Below the pieces are notes generated by a model. The model had not been told where the DNA came from. It made no database searches and saw only the letters and a program-made list of their open reading frames with translations. Shown piece after piece: positions 47,626 to 59,256 of a stretch of DNA of 64,000 bases; position 1 is the stretch's first letter, and every line of letters starts with the position of its first letter. Both the position numbers and the translations under genes were made by a program. Source of the DNA: Helichrysum umbraculigerum (taxonomy: Eukaryota > Streptophyta > Magnoliopsida > Asterales > Asteraceae); the NCBI GenBank assembly GCA_949592205.1, contig CATIUR010000003.1, positions 74,118,501 to 74,182,500 on the forward strand, read 5' to 3'.

Positions 47626-50600
47626 CTAACATCCCCCCGCAGTTTTAGCGGGAGGAGAAGCCCGAACGTTCAAACTGGATCGAAAGTCAGAAAACAGCGA
47701 AGTAGGTAAGCCCTTAGTGAAGATGTCTGCATACTGTGAGTGAGAAGGGACATGTAGAACACGAACTTGACCTAAAGCAACCAGATCTCGAACAAAATGT
47801 AGGTCTATCTCAATATGCTTCGTTCGTTGGTGTTGGACCGGATTGGCAGTCATGTATACGGAACTGATATTGTCACAGTAGACAATAGTAGCCTTAGTAG
47901 GAGGGGTGTACAGTTCACGGAGGAGGTTGCGAAGCCAACAAGTTTCAGCAATAGCATTGGCTACACCGCGGTACTCAGCTTCAGCGCTCGAACGGGAGAC
48001 AACATTCTGACTTTTAGATGACCATGAGAGCAGGTTGTCGCCCAAGAAAACACAGTAACCGGAAGTAGACCGACGTGTGGAGGGGCATCCACCCCAATCA
48101 GCATCAGAATATGCAACCAGACCATCAGTAGAAGAGGCATGTATCTGTAAGCCATGATCAAGAGTTCCCCGAATGTATCTTAGAATGAGTTTTAAAGCAT
48201 TCAAATGAGGCTCAGGTGGGTCATGCATGTATAAGCAAATCTGTTAAACGGCATATGAAATATCAGGCCTCGTGAATGTGAGATACTATAAAGCACCAGC
48301 AAGACTGCGATAGGCTGTAGGATCAGCCACAGGTTAACCAGACTCATCGAGTTTAGTCTGAGTGTCAGCAGGTGTGCGATAGGGGTTGCAATTAAGCATA
48401 TGTGCACGCTCAAGTAAATGTACTTCTGTTGAGAGAGAAATAGGCCAGTAGGGGTACGTGTAGCTGATACACCCAAAAAATAGTTTAGTGTACCCAAATC
48501 TGTCATAGAGAATTCCTTGCCGAGGGATGAGATGATAACCTGTAGAAAGGCGTTAGATGATGCATTGTGGAAGATGAATAGCGAAGAGTCGGTCCGAGAT
48601 CGAGAGAATCCCAGTCGGCACATAAAGTCAGCAAAGCGCTGATACCAAGCACGTGGGGCCTGCTTGAGGCCATAGAGAGAGCGCTTAAGAAGGCATATGA
48701 TGTCGTGTGAATAGAGTACAAAATAACAAGTTTTTAAATAAATGGAAATACTAAAATAACTATCACACAAGCCAGGCAAGAATAACCCGTTCGTATAATA
48801 TAGCTTTTAAGTAAGTCCGAGTCGAACACTGGGAATGGTGGTTATAATTAAAATAGAATTTATAATTTAATTAAAATATACAATATACAAATAAGGGGGA
48901 TACGTTTTAGTTCCGTATGAACGTATTTAAGAATACTAAATTATAACCAATTCAATAGAAAATAACTAACTAAGGATAGTAAACAATTAAAGATAAATAT
49001 GTATTTACTTAGATTATTTATTGTTGGTTATTATTATTGTGATTTACTAATGTAGAAAACCACAAAGATTAAGATAATTTTCATATAGTAGCATTGCCAA
49101 AGATTAAGTACAATATTACTATTTATTAAGATCTATCAACATATTATTCATACAATTCCTGATTTGGTTGAATTACAATGTTACTTAACATTAATGAAGC
49201 ATAACCACTTAATTTAAAAACCCAAAAGATTAATAAAGTTTATCTATAAATCAGTTAATTATGATCATTAATATAATATAACACAGAATTCTTGTATAAT
49301 AATATTCAATAATATAGTTCCAACAATAATATAAATCTAAGCAAATACAATAAATATTAGTTCATAATTAAGCTAAACATAATCATAATCAATATTCAAT
49401 AATAAAACACATTCAAAATTAAATAAAGAATAAGATACGCAAACCAAAACCGTGAACTACGCTCCGTACGCTTGATCGTAGACAAACCCTTGCGAACCCG
49501 CGACTCTAAATTGCTCCTAAAACCCCTAGAAAGTGTTTCTAGTCGAATTTGGGGTTAATAATTCGTAACCTACGAATTATTAAGGTTATTGGTATATTTT
49601 TCGTAGCTGAATGCGAACCTCTATCTAGAGTCGCGGTAACCAGGTGGTTGGTGCATGTATACTGTCTCCTGTAGGTTGCCATGTAAAAAGGCATTTTTCA
49701 CGTCAAGCTGATGGATAGGCCAGTGACGTGAAACCGCTAAACTAAGAACAGTACGAATAGTGGCCGTTTTGATAACCGGGCTGAATGTCTCATCACAGTC
49801 TATACCAAGCTGCTGACTCTTACCATTAGCAACCAACCTTGCTTTATAGCGAGCCAGAGTCCCATCGGCATTAAACTTTTGCTTGAACAACCACATAGAA
49901 CGGACCACATTAGCCCCAACAGGGCGTGGAACAAGAACCCAAGTACCATTAGAAATAAGTGCATGATATTCCTCATTCATGGCTTTTAGCCAGTGAGGGT
50001 CCTGTAAAGCCTGTAGGTATGACCGGGGCACTGGAGAGATGGTGGTGGTGTGGAGATTCAGACGGTTAATGGGTTTTATTATGCCACGGGTTTGCATAGG
50101 ATGTGTAGGTTGAGGTGGGGTGGGGGAGGGGGAGGATGCTGGTGTAGAAGGAGGGGTGGAGTCAGGAGATGAGTCAAGTGTAGAGGATGATAAGGTAGCC
50201 AAAGCAGGTTCAGTTTCATTGACAGGCTGCACTGGTTGTACCGGAGTGGAACAAGACAATGTGGGACGACGAGATAGAGGTGATGGAGTGGAGAGGTCAT
50301 CCAAGAAGTCATAAGATGGAGGTGTGTTGGGAGTAACAGAGCCAAAGGGAAACACACTCTCATCGAAGACGACATGGCAAGATAGCACGATTTGACGAGT
50401 AGAGAGATCGAGACATCGATAGCCCCGGTGATCGGATGGGTATCCGAGAAGAATACAAGGAGTGGATTGTGGTGAGAGTTTATGTGGTGTGGTGATATGC
50501 GGGAAACACAGACACCCAAAAACACGAAGGTGGGAGTAGCTTGGGTGTTGTTTGTAAAGGCAGAAGTGTGGTGAATCGTTCTGAATTGATGATGATGGAA

Positions 50601-51495
50601 GAATGTTGAGGAGATGATTGGCCGTGAAGAGAGCTTCAACCTAGTAGGTGGGCAGTAAGTGGGCTTGAAAGTGGAGTGTACGGATGACATTGTTGATGGT
50701 GCGGAGCATACGTTCGGATTTTCCATTTTGTTGAGATGTATGTGGACACGAAAAACGAAATTGAATGCCATGAGTTGAGAAAAAAGTGTGAAAGAGTTTG
50801 TTGTTGTATTCACCGCCATTGTCACATTGAAATGATTTTATGTCGCATTTAAATTGATTTTTAATATAAGCATGAAATTGTACGAATTTATTAAACACGT
50901 CAGATTTATGACAAAGCGGATACAACCACAAATAATGAGAAAAATGATCCAGAAAAATAACATAATATTTAAAACCCGAAACACTAGCAATGGGAGAAGT
51001 CCATAAATCAGAATGGACAATCTCAAACGGAGAAGTAATAACCGAATTCGAAATGGTAAAGGGAAGTCGGGTATGTTTGCTAAGTTGACATGGTTGACAA
51101 AGAACACCCAACTTCGTTTTATTACATGTAATTAAATTACGAGAAATTAAAGATTGTAGCACGTGATCGGGTGACCAAGACGTTGGTGCCATAGGGAAGA
51201 GCTGGAGACACTAAAGACTTGTGTTTTATTCTTGGTGACCGGGTACAAAGGACCAGTGCTGTCACATCGGATGAAAGGTTGGTGGGTACGGTAATCCTTC
51301 ACAGTAAAACCATTGGCGTCAAAGTCAATAGAGCAATTATTATCATGGGTAAATTTACGTACAGAAATGAGGTTTTGAATAATGTTTAGTGTTATCAACA
51401 CATTATTTAGGTGAAGTGGTCGGTAAGGGTTTAATAAGTGTATATGCCCAATGGTCGTTACAGGAATAGAGGAACCATTACCAACAAGTATGGAC
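47626..51495 (-). pseudogene. copia pol remnants: protease tail, integrase, RT, RNase H
   Basis: From the right: protease tail (VGNGSSIPV, near 51480), GAG-pre-integrase (LWHQRLGHP, near 51200), integrase with CQPCQLSKHTRLPF, catalytic Asp in HSDLW and CDNGGEY and Glu in QQNGKSERM. A TAG at 50641 replaces an expected Trp. RT starts near 50020 (WLKAMNEEYHAL, WVLVPRPVGANVV, YKARLVANG, QLDVKNAFLHG) and is cut after QPPGYRDS by the insertion. It resumes at about 48712 (CLLKRSLYGLKQAPRAWYQRF). The segment that should hold the catalytic YVDD box is missing: FIFHNASSNAFLQVI passes straight to SSLGKEFSMTDLG. RNase H follows (AYSDADWGG, SSAEAEYRG) and ends ADIFTKGLP near 47680. Confidence 0.88.
48718..49626. 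mobile_element. 909-bp LTR-like insertion in copia RT
   Basis: Interrupts RT between the codons for RDS and the HD..CLLKR segment, flanked by agagt at 48713-48717 and 49627-49631. Its left part (cacacaagccaggcaagaat, then gtccgagtcgaacactggga) resembles the LTR at 51936-53448 (cacacaaccaggcaagaata, gaccgagtcgatcaca), so it is probably a solo or degenerate LTR of a related family. Non-coding. Confidence 0.65.
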
Positions 51496-51639
51496 TAATT
51501 CTCTGATTATTCCATTAGGGGACATCCCAATATATAGAATACAAGTATGGACTATGGGCCTACAATATACATGGGCTAATCATAAATACATGAAACCTAT
51601 ACTATATTTGTATAAATACATTAACATACTAACAGAAAG

Positions 51640-51935
51640 GCTGCCAATCCAGAAACTCAGCTTGACATGAAAGGCATCGACTTGAATTCAATTTTTTGTG
51701 CACTATGTGATGATGAAATCGAAACAGAAGCCCTCATTATAATCTTAAAGGTTGTTTGGGAACATATATTTTGATGGTGGACTTTACAAATACCTCCTCT
51801 TGATAATCTCAAAGATACTTTCAGGTTGACAGAATCACATCAAATCCTGAGTCAGCTAAGGAAACTCTTTGAGGTAGTCATTCACTCGTTTTTGGATGCT
51901 ATGGAGGCATAGAAATATGATCATTGTAATTATAC
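51640..51935 (+). pseudogene. L1-type LINE ORF2 C-terminal fragment, right part
   Basis: Continues the LINE frame after the copia insertion: MKGIDLNSIFCALCDDEIET, with the Cys pair of the zf-RVT domain, then VVWEHIF. A frameshift and a TGA break the frame, and the expected third and fourth zinc ligands (Cys/His in the HLFFSC-type segment) are degraded. The sequence is interrupted again at 51935 by the next element. Confidence 0.72.
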
Positions 51936-53448
51936 TGATGTGTTGTGAAACGTCTCGTTTTATACTTTAGAAATGGAAATACCTAATAAATACTTTTCAC
52001 ACAACCAGGCAAGAATACCCGATCGAATGTAAGTATAGACTTGGTAAGACCGAGTCGATCACAGGGAATGGTGGTATTTAAAAAAATAGAAAGTACTAAT
52101 TAACTAAGAAAGCAATAAATAGGGAGGCGTTTTAGTTCCGTTCGAACAATTGTTTATAAAATAATAAAGTAAAATGAATAAACTAAATAAAACTTAAATT
52201 TAAATAATAAATAAAGAACAATAGGAAGGAATAAGTAATTGTATAATTAACTTCACGCAGATTCATATATCCTGATTTATTATGTATTGATTATCTAATT
52301 GTGATTTCTTTTATATCAATTTAATCACTAATCAAAGATCATAAATTGAATGTGAACTAGCCAACTTTCCGGGTCCAACTAATTCCTACAATTTAGGGTC
52401 CAACATGAAACATCGATCCAATGTCACAAGATGATCAGTCAATTGTGTGCCTTTCCCTAAACTGAGCATTAAACATTCACAACTCATTATAATTAACTCT
52501 ATTGGTATAAATCAACAATACCCAATAATTACTTATTGTCTTGTTCATTTTAAAGTAGATAATTATCATTTACTCAACCTATCAGACTCAACATATTTAG
52601 CAATGGTCAAAACCCTAGAATTATAACCATCAATAATTAATAACATTAAAGGAATTCAATCTCATCAATCTTATTAACCACGTTGAGCAACAATAACTAC
52701 TAGTTACCAATAATCAAGGATCAACGAGCAATATAATAGTTTTCAATTAAATAACTTAGTCATTACGCAATTTTAATCATTAAATAATCATAATCCGAGT
52801 TTAATTAATCACACAACTACTTTTAATATTCAATTCATCATCAGAAATATAAAACTTAGATTATTCAATAACAAAGTCATCAATGAAATCGAAGTATCAA
52901 ATTATATAAACCGAAATAACAAATTATAAAGAGAATAAAGTGAATTACCCTCAACCTTAGCTCTTTATACCTCCAAAGTAACCCTACAATTCGTACTAAA
53001 ACTTCTGGAAACGAAAACCTCAAAAATCTGCTGAATTATATGTTTTTAGGGTTTTTTACGCGTTTTTATACTTCCTGGAAAAACCATCCATACGGCGTAT
53101 GGATGAAAAACAAGCCCAGCCCAAGTCCGCGTGACCTGGGCTTCCACCGCCTTAATCCATACGGCGTATGGATATTCCATACGGCGTATGGATTGATTTT
53201 CCAGCCGGTTTTCCTATTTTTTTTCTTCTTTTAATCTTTTATTCACTTCGGCTTCGCTTTATTCTTCAAAAATGCATCATTTAACTCGTTTATTGACTGT
53301 TTTCCGTTCCTTTCTTCATAACGCTCCATTTCCACATCTAATTGCAAATATGAACGAAATCAATATCTATTCTTAAATAAATGCAATAGAAACATCCAAG
53401 AATCGGGGTAAAATACTATTAAAATATAGTACTTTTGAGCGTTTATCA
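51936..53448 (-). repeat. 3' LTR of the non-autonomous element
   Basis: Collinear with 59257-60800. Minus-strand TATA box GTATAAAA at about 53063-53071. Copies of the 19-bp palindrome ATCCATACGGCGTATGGAT lie at about 53087-53104 and 53155-53192, upstream of the TATA box in the sense direction. Confidence 0.92.
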
Positions 53449-54954
53449 AACATCCCCCACTTGAATCCTACTTGTCCTCAAGTAGACTATCGATTCAAAA
53501 ATCAAATTCTTAAGAAAACAGTCATCTTCATTAATCTAAATAACTAACAAAGGAATTACACAACATTACCCTTTTTCAACTCAAACATTTAAATTTTAAA
53601 ATCTGTTAATTCTAAAAACAATTATTAAGAAACTATGAGATTACAAAAATAATTTACACATAATGTTATTATTCTTAAAACATCATATAGTTCACAATGA
53701 TTACTGATATTGTTATCCACTTAAATAATCTATATTCAAATAATTGAGCTCAAATTATTATTATTCACATAAATGTTCCCTTAAACTCCCAATAGCTATA
53801 TACTCTCATACTCATAACGTGCCAACATTACATATTTTGAAGTTCCAATCAAAACAATCATTTTTCAAATCAAGACATAGGTGACAGGTCTGTGCCTCAA
53901 CACAACAAAGCGACATAACTTGATTTTGGTTTAGCAATACAAAATCTTTAGTCAAACCATTGGTGACAGGTCTGTACCTTAGTACAACAAAGCAACTTAA
54001 TTTGACTACATTTTAAAATCTTGAGTTATTAAACTCTTTTGCTCTTTTTTATTAGATATACTGACGGAGACCAGGTCTGTACTTTTGTACAACAGAGGAA
54101 ACAACACCCAGTATATCCCCAAATGATGTTAATTAAAATTCCAAAGATATGACATATTGCACGCTAATAATATGAAAATTAAGACATACGTCATACATAA
54201 CTAAAGTTCATCTAAAGGTAACATCAACTCCTTTATTTTCATTTCTTAAAAGCTCAAGAATTCTCACATAGATCGCCTATCAATACATCATATAATGAAA
54301 CTAAATAACATTTTCCACAATTTAATATTTAATTAAAAGTATAGAAATTTTTTAAATTAACCTACATTGTTACAAAATAATTATCTCTAGAAAAACAAAA
54401 ATTTTAATTTAAAAATTTGGTTGAAAAATGGGCAACTTATAACTTCCTAGTTACGTATCTTAATGAGATAACTATTAATCCAAATTACACATTCTCTACT
54501 TACTTAACAGGACAATTATGTGGAAAGTCAATTCTTTTCTCTCCCATCCCCCACTTAAAGCTATACAATGCCCTCATTGTACAAATAATGAATTGCTAAA
54601 ACGGAAAAAAGAGAAAATAAATAAGACAGAAAAACTCCCCTGGAATAGTGTGCTTAACGGTCATGACAAGGATGATATTAAATTCCCACATCCTCTCGAT
54701 TCAATTTGTTGCGCTGAACTTACTGCCAGCATAACACGTACTCACAACACAATTCTGAGGGATCAATCAACACACAAGAATAAACAATACCAAATATAAA
54801 CATCCTAAATAAAAACAACCAAACCTAAAACTACCAATCCAACATAATTAAAAATCCTACAAATAAAATTAGTCATAATAATAATAAAAATAGAAATAGT
54901 GTCTGGAATCATAAACCACATAGGATGAACAACATCCTAATCACTGTCATCCTC
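53449..54954. other. 3' non-coding region of the element
   Basis: No ORF of interest. A phrase repeats three times about 85-100 bp apart (53880, 53964, 54065): ggtgacaggtctgt...acaacaaagc and a diverged ggagaccaggtctgtac...acaacagagg. These may be parts of a structured 3' leader of the transcript. Otherwise AT-rich. Confidence 0.6.
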
Positions 54955-56394
54955 CTAATCATCCATGCTCCTGTACTGATGGGATGGCTCCGGCTGCTGA
55001 TATGTATAGGATGGGCCGGCATGATCTGGCTGTGGTGGTGAAGGTCGCATAAACTCCTGCAGCATATGGTACTGGAAAGGCTGATAGGTAAGATCAGTAG
55101 GATACTGACTAAACAGCTGCTGAAACAGGCCATCCTGATAATCCAAATGAGCACTAGTCTGGTGGAAATGCTGTCTCTGCATAAACTCAATCTGGTCAAA
55201 TCTCTGGGTATGGCGGAGGTCCATCTGCGCAAGCTGCTGCTGTAACTGATCAAACTCGGCAGCATAACCTCTATTGCGGCCACGAGCCGCTCCTCGACCT
55301 CTATCACTCCCACTAGTATCTCCTCCGCCTCTACCCTGCCTGGACTGCAAAGTCTGCCCCACGGCAGTGGTAGGAACCCAATAAAACATATCTGCAACGC
55401 CACCATAAATACTACACGGCTCAATAAGAACAAAAACCTCCAACCGTCGTGCAGTCAACCAACCCATGCCAGGCTGAACAATCGTACATGAGCCCATCTC
55501 ATCCTGAGTCGCCAACCCAAAATGTCTAGCCAACCTAGTAACAAAATGACCTTCACACAAACTGCTCCCATCTCTAGTACCAGTAGCTCTCTTGGACATC
55601 CACTTCGCCAATCTCCAGGGCACATTCACTAACCGTTTCCTGATAATCGAGCTCAAATAAAACAAGTCAGGCCTAGAAACTTTCTCAGGCCCCTCCTTAT
55701 GACCAACGATGGTGTAGGTCAACAATCTGTAGATGAGTCGATGACGGGGGTCACGAATACGCGTATAAGAAGGTGTCGAACTACCATAACTACCCTGGGC
55801 AATGAACTGCCACTCCTGCTCAACCTCCAAATCAGTGAGCTTCTTTACTGCACCCGCTGACAAATGTCTCAAAAAGTTTGGGTTATGAATCTCATTGGGT
55901 TCATACAACCCAACTCCTAGAGCAAATTCCACCAATGACATCTGTCTAGGCTGTCCCCCCAGCTGAAAGTAAATAGAATCCTCAGTCCACTGAGTCGACC
56001 TGTGATCGAACCTGAATGTGCTATAAAACTCTACAACCAACTTTCTGTAGATATTCTCCCTGATACTGAACAACCGAGACCAAGCATATGAAACAAACCC
56101 AATGTTGCCATCCTCAAGCACGTACGGGGTGGCAAGCAAATTCCTAATAGCCTCAGCACCATTAGTAAACCCTTCTCTAGCAATTACATGCTCTAAAACG
56201 TTCCAATTTATAGCATCAAAAACCTCAATAGACTGTCCAACATTAGCTGTCAGACGCTCTCTAAACTGATATCTAGTGATCTCAGGGTATGAATCATGAA
56301 AATTGAGATATCTATGGGGTCTGATCATTGGATTCCCCAGAGTCTGACCACCTCGAGCTCTCCTGCTAGACATTTTAACTGCTAAACAAAACAA
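54955..56394 (-). CDS. ATHILA ORF-1-like protein, 479 residues
   Basis: Uninterrupted ORF; MSSRRARGG (Met 8) is an equally likely start. Residues about 20-330 resemble the ATHILA ORF-1 family of plant retrotransposons: RYQFRERLTANVGQ, VVEFYSTFRFDHRS, IYFQLGGQPRQMSLVEFALG and VGLYEPNE are the kind of segments that define it. A Gly/Arg-rich linker follows (RQGRGGGDTSGSDRGRGAARG, about 370-395), then a Gln-rich predicted coiled coil (QLQQQLAQMDLRHTQRFDQI) and a Pro/Tyr-rich tail. No protease or polymerase motif is present. The function of this family is not established; a structural or RNA-binding role is suggested by the RG-rich linker only. The lack of stops in an otherwise decayed region suggests recent constraint or a recent insertion. 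Confidence 0.7.
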   Translation of the reverse strand: MFCLAVKMSSRRARGGQTLGNPMIRPHRYLNFHDSYPEITRYQFRERLTANVGQSIEVFDAINWNVLEHVIAREGFTNGAEAIRNLLATPYVLEDGNIGFVSYAWSRLFSIRENIYRKLVVEFYSTFRFDHRSTQWTEDSIYFQLGGQPRQMSLVEFALGVGLYEPNEIHNPNFLRHLSAGAVKKLTDLEVEQEWQFIAQGSYGSSTPSYTRIRDPRHRLIYRLLTYTIVGHKEGPEKVSRPDLFYLSSIIRKRLVNVPWRLAKWMSKRATGTRDGSSLCEGHFVTRLARHFGLATQDEMGSCTIVQPGMGWLTARRLEVFVLIEPCSIYGGVADMFYWVPTTAVGQTLQSRQGRGGGDTSGSDRGRGAARGRNRGYAAEFDQLQQQLAQMDLRHTQRFDQIEFMQRQHFHQTSAHLDYQDGLFQQLFSQYPTDLTYQPFQYHMLQEFMRPSPPQPDHAGPSYTYQQPEPSHQYRSMDD

Positions 56395-57254
56395 TTGTTA
56401 ATAACTCAAATAAACAGTTTAATGCCAAAAAATCACTAATAATTTCGGCAGCATCTCTGCTAAAAATGGAATAATCCACCATAAAGGTTTAGCCTAAAAA
56501 CTACCGCAACAATCACAATTTCAATTCCTTAATTTGCATCTCGAAATAAAATTACTCAACTTGCTAATAATAATAAATACTCAATTAATAATCATGGCAA
56601 TTGTCGATTCAAAGTGATTTATAATAATTTGGTACCAAAATGAACAATAAAATAATTACTTTTTACCATCACTAATAATTAGTCTCAGTAACTAGCAATC
56701 ATTAATAATATTCAACTTGAATCATCATAATCATAAAATAGAACAACGACAATTTTATCACAACCTTAATCACAAATATTCATGTACCAAACAAACATTT
56801 GCACTAATCATCATGTATCCAGAAAATTAACAAGTATTAAATCAAAACATAGAAAAATTGAGTACACATCATATTCACATTCTTTAAACAAATAGGGATA
56901 AATCGAATCACACAATATATGTAATACATTATAAAAAATGAGCATGTCATTGCATAATATATGTTAACAAGAACATAATTCAATCAGTAAATGCCTATAA
57001 TCATGCTCAAATTCGAAATACCCAAATCACATACACAAACCCTAACTTTCCATTGCAAAAAGTAACCAACGAAAATTAAAATCGAAAGTTATACCTTGTA
57101 GAGGAAAGTGCGTGGAACACGAAAATATAAAAATGAGAGGGAATGCGTGGCCATAAGTGGTGGTGGATGGCGACGGCAGTGAGTGGTGGTGAATGGTTTT
57201 AGGTTTGAAAATGAAGAAGAAGAAAGGGGCTATGGCCGGTTTATGCACTTTTTG

Positions 57255-57373
57255 ATCCATACGGCGTATGGATTAAAAAGGCCCAGGTCAAACAATTTAA
57301 ACCCAGTCAACGCGCGGCCCATTTACCATTTTCAATCCATACGGCGTATGGATGTCCATACGGCGTATGGATT
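57255..57373. repeat. internal copies of the U3 palindrome
   Basis: Three copies of ATCCATACGGCGTATGGAT or a near match at 57255-57273, 57335-57353 and about 57355-57373, between the two ORFs and far from either LTR. Neighbouring words (ggcccaggtc, cccagtcaacgcgcggccc) also echo the LTR U3 (agcccaagtccgcgtgacctgggc), so this looks like a second U3-like control segment placed upstream of the 479-residue ORF. Confidence 0.75.
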
Positions 57374-57688
57374 GAATTTCAGAAATTTTTTCAAAAACAA
57401 TTTTCATACCACTTTTTAACCTAAATCCATCACTTATTTAATATAATTAAATACCAAACCTGGAGGAGAATCACAACTTCAAAATCTTCATAATTCCATA
57501 CTATACATAAACAAAATAAATTAACAATCTATAAAATAAAAATGCATATTTAATTAACACTCAAAATAATATTCAAAATCCAATCACACAAATAAGATAA
57601 AATCCAAAATAAACAATGTCTAAAATAATCCAAAATAATCAAAATGTCAGAAGTTCAGAGCAATGATAAAATGATGCAAAAGATGAAA

Positions 57689-58886
57689 TCAATGCATAGG
57701 ATAGAGAGCAAGGAAACGCTCAGTGACATTTGCAAACACATTATCCACTTCATGTCCCAATAGCTGAAAATTAAACAAGTGAGCACTAGCCGCATGTTGA
57801 AGATTTACTAGCCACCAACCGATATCTCTAACCGTTTTGTTCACAGTACCGTTTAGTGCCAACACAACCTTACCATTCTCATTCAAAGTTACTTCACGGT
57901 CCGGACAAGCTTCTTCTAATTCACTCATAAACTCATAAACTGCTTCTCTAACACTCTCATGTTCAGACAGCACCTGACTCAGTTTCAAATCACTTACACT
58001 TCTTTTGATTTTCTCAAGTGCTTTCTCTTGATGAATTGTAAATTCTAATTCAGACTCCTTGAAAATGCTTACCAGCTTTGTATATAACTCTACTATTCCA
58101 AAATAAAAATGTTCAACTGGTGTGAGTAACCTATCCAAAACTACCAAAGCATTCAGATTTACTACAAGAAAAATGGCTAAATCAATAGTAACACTCGGGT
58201 GAATGAAACTAGGGTGAGCCCTCTTTCCTTCCTCCTTAGCCAATAATTCCAACTTTTGTATCATATTCCTTAAATAGTACGGAATGGTATCATGCACTCT
58301 ATGAGGAGTAGAGTCTCTCAAATGATCTTCTAGTTGCAACAATCGCACCAACTCTCTCAAGCTAGCTACAATTTCTTTATCCACCTCAGAATCAGGATTT
58401 CCAGTTGCCATGTTCAATACTCTCAGCATCCTATGCAGACATGCTGCCTGATTAGAAGAGTAAGGAAATGAAGATTGAACCAATGCTTCATAGATCTTCA
58501 TGTATCGCTTTTTCTGAGCAGCGAAAAAGATCCCCTCTTCTTGAATCCTAATGACCAAAGATTTACTAAAATCAGAAAGATCCTCATAGAATTGTTCTTC
58601 AAATCCAAACTCCCTTGCTACATCTGCACTACATCTGAATTAGGACTAACTGATGATCAGTAAAGTAAACAGAAGATTTCCGAATCAGTTCAGCGGTGAA
58701 AGGAACATCCCAACTGAATTGCTCAATAGCATCCAACACTTCCTGACAGGATAAAGTAAGGGGTAATGCCCTACGTCCTAGATGTGTAAAAGATGGGACA
58801 ATGTTTCCCGAACTCGAACCAAATCTTTCCCTAACCACATTGTTATTGTTTGCATCACTCTCGTAACAATTAATTCTGAAACACAA
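57689..58886 (-). pseudogene. unrecognised protein in the gag position, about 400 residues, one frame break
   Basis: Two overlapping frames read on the minus strand. The first starts near 58886 (SSSGNIVPSFTHLGRRALP, LTLSCQEVLDAIEQFSWD) and stops at 58629. A second frame opens about there (DVAREFGFEEQFYEDLSDF) and continues without stop to 57689 (QLEDHLRDSTPHRVHD, HPSVTIDLAIFLVVNLNALV, VRDIGWWLVNLQHAASAHL, ending ERFLALYPMH). Joined, they form one helical protein of mixed charge with no signal peptide, zinc knuckle, protease or polymerase motif. It sits where gag should start, about 350 bp inside the primer site, yet does not resemble the Athila gag at 1187-2422. I do not recognise the family. 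It could be a captured host coding sequence or a highly diverged capsid. Confidence 0.6.
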
Positions 58887-59001
58887 TTAATTCTGAATAA
58901 CAATTAATTCTGAAACACAAACACTATTAACAAAAAAATAAGTTAGTTCACACAAAATAAATAAAAATTAAATGAAATATACAGATTTTACATGAAAACT
59001 C

Positions 59002-59046
59002 CAACCGGCGGATGGATTTGGCGGATGGAAATCCATCCGCCGGTTG
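59002..59046. promoter_or_regulatory. perfect 18-bp inverted repeat in the element leader
   Basis: CAACCGGCGGATGGATTT (59002-59019) is perfectly complementary to 59029-59046, with a 9-nt loop ggcggatgg that itself repeats part of the stem. In the sense RNA (minus strand) it lies about 190-230 nt downstream of the primer site and upstream of the first ORF, the usual place of packaging or dimerisation signals. GC-rich in an AT-rich leader. Confidence 0.8.
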
Positions 59047-59232
59047 AAAATAATTACCTAAAAATTTAACCTTATAAAAAGTAATTTGTTTCAACCTGTT
59101 TTAATTAATAAAACTTATTGTTAAAATTAAGTAAACTAATTAAACAACTTTACAAAAATCAATTCTAACAAATTTTCCAAATACAAAATTTTTACAATTA
59201 TTAAATCCTATTTAAATAAACAACGCAACCGT

Positions 59233-59250
59233 TCCCCGGCAGCGGCGCCA
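59233..59250 (-). other. primer binding site, tRNA-Asp type
   Basis: The minus strand reads TGGCGCCGCTGCCGGGGA, identical to the site at 2555-2572, six bases inside the 5' LTR. Confidence 0.88.
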
Positions 59251-59256
59251 AAAACT

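Larger units (their letters stand above)
47482..51634 (-). mobile_element. deleted Ty1/copia retrotransposon with TSD GAAAG
   Basis: The 3' LTR is 47482-47631 (150 bp, TGTACGAG...ACTAACA on the plus strand), preceded by gaaag (47477-47481). The 5' LTR remnant is 51496-51634, followed by gaaag (51635-51639). A polypurine tract (GCGGGGGGA on the minus strand) abuts the 3' LTR. The 5' LTR lacks its U5 end, and the primer site, gag and catalytic protease are gone: the LTR runs directly into the C-terminal part of protease at 51495. A 909-bp insertion (48718-49626) splits RT. The surrounding LINE frame rejoins across the TSD. Confidence 0.9.

Noticed and set aside
51482..51553. 14-bp word acaagtatggacta shared by the copia deletion junction and the LTR interior
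   Set aside because: The word in the junction belongs to protease coding sequence and the LTR copy is about 45 bp away, so homologous recombination at this word would not give the observed product.
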